Positions 12,201-25,796 of a stretch of 64,000 nt of DNA are shown here, piece by piece. Position 1 is the stretch's first letter. The number at the start of each line of letters is the position of its first letter. This stretch comes from Tetradesmus obliquus. Taxonomy: Eukaryota; Chlorophyta; Chlorophyceae; Sphaeropleales; Scenedesmaceae. Location of the stretch: positions 2,285,501-2,349,500 of the forward strand of contig CP126204.1 of NCBI GenBank assembly GCA_030272155.1, given 5' to 3'. The notes under the pieces are model-generated. The model was not told the DNA's origin. It saw only the letters and a program-made list of their open reading frames with translations, and ran no database searches. The position numbers and the translations under genes were made by a program.

Positions 12201-15200
12201 GGGCGCGTCGTTCACTGCGAGTTGTGGGAGCAGCAGCAGAGCAGATATTGTCAGGGATTGCAGGAGATATTGGAATTGGTATGCAGGTCATTGCGTCCTG
12301 TTCTTGATGCCCGTATGTCGGAATATCATGATATCTCCATACGCTGCTGCTGATGCTGCTGCTGCTGCTGCTGCTGCTGCATCTGTTTGTATTCACGTTA
12401 AACACAGAACACTCCGCACCTGCGGTGACCTCGATCACCAGCGATGCGTTGGCGCTCAGGCCGCCTGCGCCTGCCTCAGCCAGCGTCACGCTGCACCTGC
12501 TGCTGCCCGACTTGAACCGCGCAGGCGTGAAGCTCAGCACGCCAGCAGCGCTGATGGCGGGGCCGGCAGCAAACAGGCTGCCTGCTGCAGCATCGCACTC
12601 AATGGCCAGGCTGACATCCTCGTCATCGCCCGGGCCTGCGCTGATGTTGGTGGCCCAGGCGGCGCTGTAGGCGGGCGAGCCCTCAGCGACAGTGATGCGC
12701 GCGGCACCAGCCTCAAAGCTGGGCGCGTAGTTCACTGCGGCGGCAGCAGTGACCATGGCGGTGGTTGTAGCCATGGCACCAGATGAACGAAAAGCATTGT
12801 AGCAATTGCAGTTGCAAGCCTGCTTGTCCAAATAAACAACAATGAACAAGCACTGGCATCACTTGAATGCATGCAGGATTTGAAAAGAACTGTACGGATT
12901 GTAAAATGCACTGCAAACAGCCCAACTTGCGCATTTTGAACACTTGCTGACACCGCACACCTCGCCAGCGCCGCCCCGCTCACCGTCTGCCACCACGATG
13001 CTCAGCGCTGCTGTGGCCTTCAGCCCACCCTGGCCAGCCTCTGCCAGCGTCACGCTGCAGTTGGCGGCACCCGACTTGGTCGCCGCAGGCGTGAAGCTCA
13101 GCACGCCATCAGAGCTGATAACAGGGCCGGCAGCAAACAGGCCGCCTGCTGTGCCGCTGCAGGCGATGCTCAGTGCCAGGTCCTGGCCCGCCTCCCCTGG
13201 GCCTGCGCAGATGTTGGACGCCCAGGCAGCGCTGTAGGCGCCAGAGTCACCCAGCACGCTGATAAGCGCAGGGCCGGGCGCAAAGCTGGGCGGGTCGTTC
13301 ACCGGCGTCACCGTGATGCTCAGGCCGGCAGTGGCGCTCAGGCCACCCTCGCCAGCCTCAGTCAGGGTCACGCTGCACCTGCTGCTGCCGTAGGCGTTGG
13401 CAGCTGGCGTGAAGCGCAGCACACCAGCAGCATCAACGCTGGGGGCTGCGGAGAACAGGGCGTCAGCGGCATCATCGCACTGCGTGCTGAAGGTCACGTT
13501 CTGCTCCTCGCCCGGGCCTGCGCTGATGTCTGTGGCCCAGGCAGCGCTGTAGGCTGGCGAGTCCTCGGTAACGCTGATGTTGTTGGCGGTCACGTTGAAG
13601 CTGGGCGCGTCGTTCACTGCGAGTTGTGGGAGCAGCAGCAGAGCAGATATTGTCAGGGATTGCAGGAGATATTGGAATTGGTATGCAGGTCATTGCGTCC
13701 TGTTCTTGATGCCCGTATGTCGGAATATCATGATATCTCCATACGCTGCTGCTGATGCTGCTGCTGCTGCTGCTGCTGCTGCATCTGTTTGTATTCACGT
13801 TAAACACAGAACACTCCGCACCTGCGGTGACCTCGATCACCAGCGATGCGTTGGCGCTCAGGCCGCCTGCGCCTGCCTCAGCCAGCGTCACGCTGCACCT
13901 GCTGCTGCCCGACTTGAACCGCGCAGGCGTGAAGCTCAGCACGCCAGCAGCGCTGATGGCGGGGCCGGCAGCAAACAGGCTGCCTGCTGCAGCATCGCAC
14001 TCAATGGCCAGGCTGACATCCTCGTCATCGCCCGGGCCTGCGCTGATGTTGGTGGCCCAGGCGGCGCTGTAGGCGGGCGAGCCCTCAGCGACAGTGATGC
14101 GCGCGGCACCAGCCTCAAAGCTGGGCGCGTAGTTCACTGCGGCGGCAGCAGTGACCATGGCGGTGGTTGTAGCCATGGCACCAGATGAACGAAAAGCATT
14201 GTAGCAATTGCAGTTGCAAGCCTGCTTGTCCAAATAAACAACAATGAACAAGCACTGGCATCACTTGAATGCATGCAGGATTTGAAAAGAACTGTACGGA
14301 TTGTAAAATGCACTGCAAACAGCCCAACTTGCGCATTTTGAACACTTGCTGACACCGCACACCTCGCCAGCGCCGCCCCGCTCACCGTCTGCCACCACGA
14401 TGCTCAGCGCTGCTGTGGCCTTCAGCCCACCCTGGCCAGCCTCTGCCAGCGTCACGCTGCAGTTGGCGGCACCCGACTTGGTCGCCGCAGGCGTGAAGCT
14501 CAGCACGCCATCAGAGCTGATAACAGGGCCGGCAGCAAACAGGCCGCCTGCTGTGCCGCTGCAGGCGATGCTCAGTGCCAGGTCCTGGCCCGCCTCCCCT
14601 GGGCCTGCGCTGATGTTGGACGCCCAGGCAGCGCTGTAGGCGCCAGAGTCACCCAGCACGCTGATAAGCGCAGGGCCGGGCGCAAAGCTGGGCGGGTCGT
14701 TCACCGGCGTCACCGTGATGCTCAGGCCGGCAGTGGCGCTCAGGCCACCCTCGCCAGCCTCAGTCAGGGTCACGCTGCACCTGCTGCTGCCGTAGGCGTT
14801 GGCAGCTGGCGTGAAGCGCAGCACACCAGCAGCATCAACGCTGGGGGCTGCGGAGAACAGGGCGTCAGCGGCATCATCGCACTGCGTGCTGAAGGTCACG
14901 TTCTGCTCCTCGCCCGGGCCTGCGCTGATGTCTGTGGCCCAGGCAGCGCTGTAGGCTGGCGAGTCCTCGGTAACGCTGATGTTGTTGGCGGTCACGTTGA
15001 AGCTGGGCGCGTCGTTCACTGCGAGTTGTGGGAGCAGCAGCAGAGCAGATATTGTCAGGGATTGCAGGAGATATTGGAATTGGTATGCAGGTCATTGCGT
15101 CCTGTTCTTGATGCCCGTATGTCGGAATATCATGATATCTCCATACGCTGCTGCTGATGCTGCTGCTGCTGCTGCTGCTGCTGCATCTGTTTGTATTCAC

Positions 15201-18200
15201 GTTAAACACAGAACACTCCGCACCTGCGGTGACCTCGATCACCAGCGATGCGTTGGCGCTCAGGCCGCCTGCGCCTGCCTCAGCCAGCGTCACGCTGCAC
15301 CTGCTGCTGCCCGACTTGAACCGCGCAGGCGTGAAGCTCAGCACGCCAGCAGCGCTGATGGCGGGGCCGGCAGCAAACAGGCTGCCTGCTGCAGCATCGC
15401 ACTCAATGGCCAGGCTGACATCCTCGTCATCGCCCGGGCCTGCGCTGATGTTGGTGGCCCAGGCGGCGCTGTAGGCGGGCGAGCCCTCAGCGACAGTGAT
15501 GCGCGCGGCACCAGCCTCAAAGCTGGGCGCGTAGTTCACTGCGGCGGCAGCAGTGACCATGGCGGTGGTTGTAGCCATGGCACCAGATGAACGAAAAGCA
15601 TTGTAGCAATTGCAGTTGCAAGCCTGCTTGTCCAAATAAACAACAATGAACAAGCACTGGCATCACTTGAATGCATGCAGGATTTGAAAAGAACTGTACG
15701 GATTGTAAAATGCACTGCAAACAGCCCAACTTGCGCATTTTGAACACTTGCTGACACCGCACACCTCGCCAGCGCCGCCCCGCTCACCGTCTGCCACCAC
15801 GATGCTCAGCGCTGCTGTGGCCTTCAGCCCACCCTGGCCAGCCTCTGCCAGCGTCACGCTGCAGTTGGCGGCACCCGACTTGGTCGCCGCAGGCGTGAAG
15901 CTCAGCACGCCATCAGAGCTGATAACAGGGCCGGCAGCAAACAGGCCGCCTGCTGTGCCGCTGCAGGCGATGCTCAGTGCCAGGTCCTGGCCCGCCTCCC
16001 CTGGGCCTGCGCTGATGTTGGACGCCCAGGCAGCGCTGTAGGCGCCAGAGTCACCCAGCACGCTGATAAGCGCAGGGCCGGGCGCAAAGCTGGGCGGGTC
16101 GTTCACCGGCGTCACCGTGATGCTCAGGCCGGCAGTGGCGCTCAGGCCACCCTCGCCAGCCTCAGTCAGGGTCACGCTGCACCTGCTGCTGCCGTAGGCG
16201 TTGGCAGCTGGCGTGAAGCGCAGCACACCAGCAGCATCAACGCTGGGGGCTGCGGAGAACAGGGCGTCAGCGGCATCATCGCACTGCGTGCTGAAGGTCA
16301 CGTTCTGCTCCTCGCCCGGGCCTGCGCTGATGTCTGTGGCCCAGGCAGCGCTGTAGGCTGGCGAGTCCTCGGTAACGCTGATGTTGTTGGCGGTCACGTT
16401 GAAGCTGGGCGCGTCGTTCACTGCGAGTTGTGGGAGCAGCAGCAGAGCAGATATTGTCAGGGATTGCAGGAGATATTGGAATTGGTATGCAGGTCATTGC
16501 GTCCTGTTCTTGATGCCCGTATGTCGGAATATCATGATATCTCCATACGCTGCTGCTGATGCTGCTGCTGCTGCTGCTGCTGCTGCATCTGTTTGTATTC
16601 ACGTTAAACACAGAACACTCCGCACCTGCGGTGACCTCGATCACCAGCGATGCGTTGGCGCTCAGGCCGCCTGCGCCTGCCTCAGCCAGCGTCACGCTGC
16701 ACCTGCTGCTGCCCGACTTGAACCGCGCAGGCGTGAAGCTCAGCACGCCAGCAGCGCTGATGGCGGGGCCGGCAGCAAACAGGCTGCCTGCTGCAGCATC
16801 GCACTCAATGGCCAGGCTGACATCCTCGTCATCGCCCGGGCCTGCGCTGATGTTGGTGGCCCAGGCGGCGCTGTAGGCGGGCGAGCCCTCAGCGACAGTG
16901 ATGCGCGCGGCACCAGCCTCAAAGCTGGGCGCGTAGTTCACTGCGGCGGCAGCAGTGACCATGGCGGTGGTTGTAGCCATGGCACCAGATGAACGAAAAG
17001 CATTGTAGCAATTGCAGTTGCAAGCCTGCTTGTCCAAATAAACAACAATGAACAAGCACTGGCATCACTTGAATGCATGCAGGATTTGAAAAGAACTGTA
17101 CGGATTGTAAAATGCACTGCAAACAGCCCAACTTGCGCATTTTGAACACTTGCTGACACCGCACACCTCGCCAGCGCCGCCCCGCTCACCGTCTGCCACC
17201 ACGATGCTCAGCGCTGCTGTGGCCTTCAGCCCACCCTGGCCAGCCTCTGCCAGCGTCACGCTGCAGTTGGCGGCACCCGACTTGGTCGCCGCAGGCGTGA
17301 AGCTCAGCACGCCATCAGAGCTGATAACAGGGCCGGCAGCAAACAGGCCGCCTGCTGTGCCGCTGCAGGCGATGCTCAGTGCCAGGTCCTGGCCCGCCTC
17401 CCCTGGGCCTGCGCAGATGTTGGACGCCCAGGCAGCGCTGTAGGCGCCAGAGTCACCCAGCACGCTGATAAGCGCAGGGCCGGGCGCAAAGCTGGGCGGG
17501 TCGTTCACCGGCGTCACCGTGATGCTCAGGCCGGCAGTGGCGCTCAGGCCACCCTCGCCAGCCTCAGTCAGGGTCACGCTGCACCTGCTGCTGCCGTAGG
17601 CGTTGGCAGCTGGCGTGAAGCGCAGCACACCAGCAGCATCAACGCTGGGGGCTGCGGAGAACAGGGCGTCAGCGGCATCATCGCACTGCGTGCTGAAGGT
17701 CACGTTCTGCTCCTCGCCCGGGCCTGCGCTGATGTCTGTGGCCCAGGCAGCGCTGTAGGCTGGCGAGTCCTCGGTAACGCTGATGTTGTTGGCGGTCACG
17801 TTGAAGCTGGGCGCGTCGTTCACTGCGAGTTGTGGGAGCAGCAGCAGAGCAGATATTGTCAGGGATTGCAGGAGATATTGGAATTGGTATGCAGGTCATT
17901 GCGTCCTGTTCTTGATGCCCGTATGTCGGAATATCATGATATCTCCATACGCTGCTGCTGATGCTGCTGCTGCTGCTGCTGCTGCTGCATCTGTTTGTAT
18001 TCACGTTAAACACAGAACACTCCGCACCTGCGGTGACCTCGATCACCAGCGATGCGTTGGCGCTCAGGCCGCCTGCGCCTGCCTCAGCCAGCGTCACGCT
18101 GCACCTGCTGCTGCCCGACTTGAACCGCGCAGGCGTGAAGCTCAGCACGCCAGCAGCGCTGATGGCGGGGCCGGCAGCAAACAGGCTGCCTGCTGCAGCA

Positions 18201-21200
18201 TCGCACTCAATGGCCAGGCTGACATCCTCGTCATCGCCCGGGCCTGCGCTGATGTTGGTGGCCCAGGCGGCGCTGTAGGCGGGCGAGCCCTCAGCGACAG
18301 TGATGCGCGCGGCACCAGCCTCAAAGCTGGGCGCGTAGTTCACTGCGGCGGCAGCAGTGACCATGGCGGTGGTTGTAGCCATGGCACCAGATGAACGAAA
18401 AGCATTGTAGCAATTGCAGTTGCAAGCCTGCTTGTCCAAATAAACAACAATGAACAAGCACTGGCATCACTTGAATGCATGCAGGATTTGAAAAGAACTG
18501 TACGGATTGTAAAATGCACTGCAAACAGCCCAACTTGCGCATTTTGAACACTTGCTGACACCGCACACCTCGCCAGCGCCGCCCCGCTCACCGTCTGCCA
18601 CCACGATGCTCAGCGCTGCTGTGGCCTTCAGCCCACCCTGGCCAGCCTCTGCCAGCGTCACGCTGCAGTTGGCGGCACCCGACTTGGTCGCCGCAGGCGT
18701 GAAGCTCAGCACGCCATCAGAGCTGATAACAGGGCCGGCAGCAAACAGGCCGCCTGCTGTGCCGCTGCAGGCGATGCTCAGTGCCAGGTCCTGGCCCGCC
18801 TCCCCTGGGCCTGCGCAGATGTTGGACGCCCAGGCAGCGCTGTAGGCGCCAGAGTCACCCAGCACGCTGATAAGCGCAGGGCCGGGCGCAAAGCTGGGCG
18901 GGTCGTTCACCGGCGTCACCGTGATGCTCAGGCCGGCAGTGGCGCTCAGGCCACCCTCGCCAGCCTCAGTCAGGGTCACGCTGCACCTGCTGCTGCCGTA
19001 GGCGTTGGCAGCTGGCGTGAAGCGCAGCACACCAGCAGCATCAACGCTGGGGGCTGCGGAGAACAGGGCGTCTGCGGCATCATCGCACTGCGTGCTGAAG
19101 GTCACGTTCTGCTCCTCGCCCGGGCCTGCGCTGATGTCTGTGGCCCAGGCAGCGCTGTAGGCTGGCGAGTCCTCGGTAACGCTGATGTTGTTGGCGGTCA
19201 CGTTGAAGCTGGGCGCGTCGTTCACTGCGAGTTGTGGGAGCAGCAGCAGAGCAGATATTGTCAGGGATTGCAGGAGATATTGGAATTGGTATGCAGGTCA
19301 TTGCGTCCTGTTCTTGATGCCCGTATGTCGGAATATCATGATATCTCCATACGCTGCTGCTGATGCTGCTGCTGCTGCTGCTGCTGCTGCATCTGTTTGT
19401 ATTCACGTTAAACACAGAACACTCCGCACCTGCGGTGACCTCGATCACCAGCGATGCGTTGGCGCTCAGGCCGCCTGCGCCTGCCTCAGCCAGCGTCACG
19501 CTGCACCTGCTGCTGCCCGACTTGAACCGCGCAGGCGTGAAGCTCAGCACGCCAGCAGCGCTGATGGCGGGGCCGGCAGCAAACAGGCTGCCTGCTGCAG
19601 CATCGCACTCAATGGCCAGGCTGACATCCTCGTCATCGCCCGGGCCTGCGCTGATGTTGGTGGCCCAGGCGGCGCTGTAGGCGGGCGAGCCCTCAGCGAC
19701 AGTGATGCGCGCGGCACCAGCCTCAAAGCTGGGCGCGTAGTTCACTGCGGCGGCAGCAGTGACCATGGCGGTGGTTGTAGCCATGGCACCAGATGAACGA
19801 AAAGCATTGTAGCAATTGCAGTTGCAAGCCTGCTTGTCCAAATAAACAAAAATGAACAAGCACTGGCATCACTTGAATGCATGCAGGATTTGAAAAGAAC
19901 TGTACGGATTGTAAAATGCACTGCAAACAGCCCAACTTGCGCATTTTGAACACTTGCTGACACCGCACACCTCGCCAGCGCCGCCCCGCTCACCGTCTGC
20001 CACCACGATGCTCAGCGCTGCTGTGGCCTTCAGCCCACCCTGGCCAGCCTCTGCCAGCGTCACGCTGCAGTTGGCGGCACCCGACTTGGTCGCCGCAGGC
20101 GTGAAGCTCAGCACGCCATCAGAGCTGATAACAGGGCCGGCAGCAAACAGGCCGCCTGCTGTGCCGCTGCAGGCGATGCTCAGTGCCAGGTCCTGGCCCG
20201 CCTCCCCTGGGCCTGCGCAGATGTTGGACGCCCAGGCAGCGCTGTAGGCGCCAGAGTCACCCAGCACGCTGATAAGCGCAGGGCCGGGCGCAAAGCTGGG
20301 CGGGTCGTTCACCGGCGTCACCGTGATGCTCAGGCCGGCAGTGGCGCTCAGGCCACCCTCGCCAGCCTCAGTCAGGGTCACGCTGCACCTGCTGCTGCCG
20401 TAGGCGTTGGCAGCTGGCGTGAAGCGCAGCACACCAGCAGCATCAACGCTGGGGGCTGCGGAGAACAGGGCGTCAGCGGCATCATCGCACTGCGTGCTGA
20501 AGGTCACGTTCTGCTCCTCGCCCGGGCCTGCGCTGATGTCTGTGGCCCAGGCAGCGCTGTAGGCTGGCGAGTCCTCGGTAACGCTGATGTTGTTGGCGGT
20601 CACGTTGAAGCTGGGCGCGTCGTTCACTGCGAGTTGTGGGAGCAGCAGCAGAGCAGATATTGTCAGGGATTGCAGGAGATATTGGAATTGGTATGCAGGT
20701 CATTGCGTCCTGTTCTTGATGCCCGTATGTCGGAATATCATGATATCTCCATACGCTGCTGCTGATGCTGCTGCTGCTGCTGCTGCTGCTGCATCTGTTT
20801 GTATTCACGTTAAACACAGAACACTCCGCACCTGCGGTGACCTCGATCACCAGCGATGCGTTGGCGCTCAGGCCGCCTGCGCCTGCCTCAGCCAGCGTCA
20901 CGCTGCACCTGCTGCTGCCCGACTTGAACCGCGCAGGCGTGAAGCTCAGCACGCCAGCAGCGCTGATGGCGGGGCCGGCAGCAAACAGGCTGCCTGCTGC
21001 AGCATCGCACTCAATGGCCAGGCTGACATCCTCGTCATCGCCCGGGCCTGCGCTGATGTTGGTGGCCCAGGCGGCGCTGTAGGCGGGCGAGCCCTCAGCG
21101 ACAGTGATGCGCGCGGCACCAGCCTCAAAGCTGGGCGCGTAGTTCACTGCGGCGGCAGCAGTGACCATGGCGGTGGTTGTAGCCATGGCACCAGATGAAC

Positions 21201-24200
21201 GAAAAGCATTGTAGCAATTGCAGTTGCAAGCCTGCTTGTCCAAATAAACAACAATGAACAAGCACTGGCATCACTTGAATGCATGCAGGATTTGAAAAGA
21301 ACTGTACGGATTGTAAAATGCACTGCAAACAGCCCAACTTGCGCATTTTGAACACTTGCTGACACCGCACACCTCGCCAGCGCCGCCCCGCTCACCGTCT
21401 GCCACCACGATGCTCAGCGCTGCTGTGGCCTTCAGCCCACCCTGGCCAGCCTCTGCCAGCGTCACGCTGCAGTTGGCGGCACCCGACTTGGTCGCCGCAG
21501 GCGTGAAGCTCAGCACGCCATCAGAGCTGATAACAGGGCCGGCAGCAAACAGGCCGCCTGCTGTGCCGCTGCAGGCGATGCTCAGTGCCAGGTCCTGGCC
21601 CGCCTCCCCTGGGCCTGCGCTGATGTTGGACGCCCAGGCAGCGCTGTAGGCGCCAGAGTCACCCAGCACGCTGATAAGCGCAGGGCCGGGCGCAAAGCTG
21701 GGCGGGTCGTTCACCGGCGTCACCGTGATGCTCAGGCCGGCAGTGGCGCTCAGGCCACCCTCGCCAGCCTCAGTCAGGGTCACGCTGCACCTGCTGCTGC
21801 CGTAGGCGTTGGCAGCTGGCGTGAAGCGCAGCACACCAGCAGCATCAACGCTGGGGGCTGCGGAGAACAGGGCGTCTGCGGCATCATCGCACTGCGTGCT
21901 GAAGGTCACGTTCTGCTCCTCGCCCGGGCCTGCGCTGATGTCTGTGGCCCAGGCAGCGCTGTAGGCTGGCGAGTCCTCGGTAACGCTGATGTTGTTGGCG
22001 GTCACGTTGAAGCTGGGCGCGTCGTTCACTGCGAGTTGTGGGAGCAGCAGCAGAGCAGATATTGTCAGGGATTGCAGGAGATATTGGAATTGGTATGCAG
22101 GTCATTGCGTCCTGTTCTTGATGCCCGTATGTCGGAATATCATGATATCTCCATACGCTGCTGCTGATGCTGCTGCTGCTGCTGCTGCTGCTGCATCTGT
22201 TTGTATTCACGTTAAACACAGAACACTCCGCACCTGCGGTGACCTCGATCACCAGCGATGCGTTGGCGCTCAGGCCGCCTGCGCCTGCCTCAGCCAGCGT
22301 CACGCTGCACCTGCTGCTGCCCGACTTGAACCGCGCAGGCGTGAAGCTCAGCACGCCAGCAGCGCTGATGGCGGGGCCGGCAGCAAACAGGCTGCCTGCT
22401 GCAGCATCGCACTCAATGGCCAGGCTGACATCCTCGTCATCGCCCGGGCCTGCGCTGATGTTGGTGGCCCAGGCGGCGCTGTAGGCGGGCGAGCCCTCAG
22501 CGACAGTGATGCGCGCGGCACCAGCCTCAAAGCTGGGCGCGTAGTTCACTGCGGCGGCAGCAGTGACCATGGCGGTGGTTGTAGCCATGGCACCAGATGA
22601 ACGAAAAGCATTGTAGCAATTGCAGTTGCAAGCCTGCTTGTCCAAATAAACAACAATGAACAAGCACTGGCATCACTTGAATGCATGCAGGATTTGAAAA
22701 GAACTGTACGGATTGTAAAATGCACTGCAAACAGCCCAACTTGCGCATTTTGAACACTTGCTGACACCGCACACCTCGCCAGCGCCGCCCCGCTCACCGT
22801 CTGCCACCACGATGCTCAGCGCTGCTGTGGCCTTCAGCCCACCCTGGCCAGCCTCTGCCAGCGTCACGCTGCAGTTGGCGGCACCCGACTTGGTCGCCGC
22901 AGGCGTGAAGCTCAGCACGCCATCAGAGCTGATAACAGGGCCGGCAGCAAACAGGCCGCCTGCTGTGCCGCTGCAGGCGATGCTCAGTGCCAGGTCCTGG
23001 CCCGCCTCCCCTGGGCCTGCGCAGATGTTGGACGCCCAGGCAGCGCTGTAGGCGCCAGAGTCACCCAGCACGCTGATAAGCGCAGGGCCGGGCGCAAAGC
23101 TGGGCGGGTCGTTCACCGGCGTCACCGTGACTGCAAGGGGAGCACTGACCGACAGGGCATCGGGTCCGGACTCTGCTAGGGTCACTGTGCATTCGCTGCT
23201 GCCGTATGCATCGGCAGCTGTCGTGAAGGTCAGCACGCCAGCAGCGCTGACTGCTGGAGATGTTGCAAACAGCGTGGCCGCTACTGCATCACATTCCACG
23301 GTGAATGTGACGGCTTGGTTCTTGTCTCCTAGACCGACTGAAATGTCTGTGGCCCAGGCAGCGCTGTAGGCGCCAGAGTCTTCAGCAACGGTGATGTTGT
23401 TGTTGGTGACGTTGAAGCTTGGGGGATGGTTCACTGCAGACAATGTAAGCAGAAAAGGTTTCCTATCAGGACACATGTGCTTACAAACGCTTTCACACAT
23501 GATGGTGACACGCCCACTGGTTGTCCACATTGTACTTGGTGCTGCATCAACGACCCAGACATCTCTCTGTCAGGCCAATACTGTGCGTACTGTGTTGTGA
23601 CTTTGTCGTTTGAGTGGAGCATGTAATGCAATGTACGTGATGTAACTGCTGTGTGCCGGCAGTGCCACTTGCGCACGTTTCATACACTGCCTATTCCATT
23701 TGCATACATATGCTTTGTACATCACCAGCCTGCCTCACCTTCTGTCACCACAATCACCAGTGGTGCTGTAACTGACAAGCCTCCGTCATCCGTCAGCGTC
23801 ACATTGCAACTGCTGCTGCCAGAGGCATAGTCCGCAGGCGCAAAAGACAGCACCCCAGTAGTATCCTCACTACTGATGCTGGGCTGGTCTGCAAACAGCG
23901 CTGCTGCTGCTGCATCGCAGCTAATGCTGAATGACACATTCTGGGCCTGCTCTCCTGGTCCTGCGCTGATCTGTGTAGCCCAAGCCTTGTAGTAAGCTCC
24001 TGAGTCTTCTTCCACGGTGATGTTTGCGCTTGCTGCTTTGAAGGAGGGCGCGTCGTTCACTGCAAGCACAGCACAATGCGCATCAAGAGATGCTTACTGA
24101 CACTGCTGACATCATCGCGACAGAGCGCTGATCACGTGGAAAGTAGCTGGGAGAGAGCTCTAGCGACTGGCAGCAAGAAACCCACTCCAGAAAGCAAACT

Positions 24201-24566
24201 GCTGTTCATAAACTTGGTGCTGCACCATCAACTGCTGCTCGCTCATCACCTGGTGTCACCACAATCCTTAGGGGTGCTTCTGCTGCTGTCAGTCCAGCGT
24301 CCACCTCCGCAAGGACCACTGTGCAGCTGCTGCTGCCAAACGCGTCAGCAGCCGGCGTAAAGCCGAGCACTCCTGCTGCACTGATCACTGGCGCTGCAGA
24401 GAACAGCTTTGCTGCTGTGCTGTCACACTTCACTGTGAAGTTCAGCAGCTGGGTTTCACCCGGGCCTGCACTGATGTTGCTGGCCCAGGCGGCGCTGTAG
24501 GCTGGTGAATCTTCCAGCACTGTGATGGTGGCTGGGCCAGCTGTAAAGCTTGGAGGGTCGTTCACT

Positions 24567-24598
<32 letters not shown>

Positions 24599-25744
24599 GG
24601 TATCAGTAGACGATGCAAGTGCAGAAGCTCCAGCATTGAGACACGTCTGCACTGAAGTCGGGAGGGTTGTCGGCTGCCTTATGTTCGAGCATGTGATACA
24701 AGCCATGCAGCAGAGGACACACGTGTTGGATGGTGAGCCAAGGAGCAGATTGATGCCGCACGACTGCAACGGGGTGGCCAATGCATTGCATTGCTTTTGG
24801 CGCACGACTGCGCAGCACAAGCACCTCCAAGCGTCAAGTCGCATGCAACCAACTGCGCTAGTTTTTGTGCACAGCAGCATGACTGGAGCATTCCGAAGCG
24901 CACTGTCGTCTCTCACCTTCTGCAACGTCAATCACCAGGCGCTGCGGTGAGCTGCAAGACACGCTGTCACACAGTGTGACGTTGAAGCTACACACACCAG
25001 AGGTGTGTGCCACCAAGCCAAAAGTAAGAAAGCCTGTGATGTCCACATTTGGCCCAGAAGACACCATTTGGCAGCTGCTGGCTGGTACAACAGAAAACAT
25101 GGGACCTGCGGTTTGCTGCTGTGCTGCCTGTCGGGTGTTTGGCAGCGGTGCTGTGTTTGAGCCAAGTGATGTGATTGTGGCCCATTGAGTGCCAGTGAAT
25201 GGGGTGTCTTCTGCAAGACTGACTGTGGAGTTTGATGCTGTGAATGCCGGCGGCACTGATAGCAGCAGCAGCAGGTGCAGGACAGGTGGAAGCAGCAAGC
25301 GGGGCAGGGGCGCTGGTGTCAACCACAGGTGACAGGCAGCAGTTTTGAACAGCAGTAGCAGAAGCATATGACGCAGCATTGTTTCAGGCACAGCCGACAC
25401 ATGCGGCTTACAGGGACAGTGCTTGTGTGCGAACAGCACACGGCAACAACTTACGTGGGCTGGGGCTTGGGCTGGGGCTGGGGCTGGGGCTTGGGCTTGG
25501 TGAAGGGCTGGGAGAGAGAGAGGGAGAGGGAGAGGGAGATGGTGATGGTGATGGGGAGCTGCTCGGGCTAGGGCTTGGAGGCGGTAGCTGAGGTGGTGGG
25601 CTTGGGCCTGCAAGGCAATGGTTTGAGTTTAGCACGCATTAGTCGCTAAGATGGTGGTGTTGTGGCCAGTGTGTGCCAGCAGCGGCTGCTGCTGCGTGCT
25701 CGTGCAATGTGCTGGCAGTGATGGGTGCGTAGCCTGCAGAATGG

Positions 25745-25796
<52 letters not shown>

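Noticed and set aside
12175-22600. Recurring 203-codon plus-strand frames (for example 12175-12786) and 105-codon frames in each array unit
   Set aside because: They are antisense to the domain exons and are carried along by the 1,402-bp repeat; they have no recognisable domain and cross intron sequence.
11050-23128. CRISPR-like or transposon interpretation of the regular repeats
   Set aside because: Units are 1.4 kb without unique spacers, carry coding exons with conserved splice sites, and have no terminal repeats or transposase.
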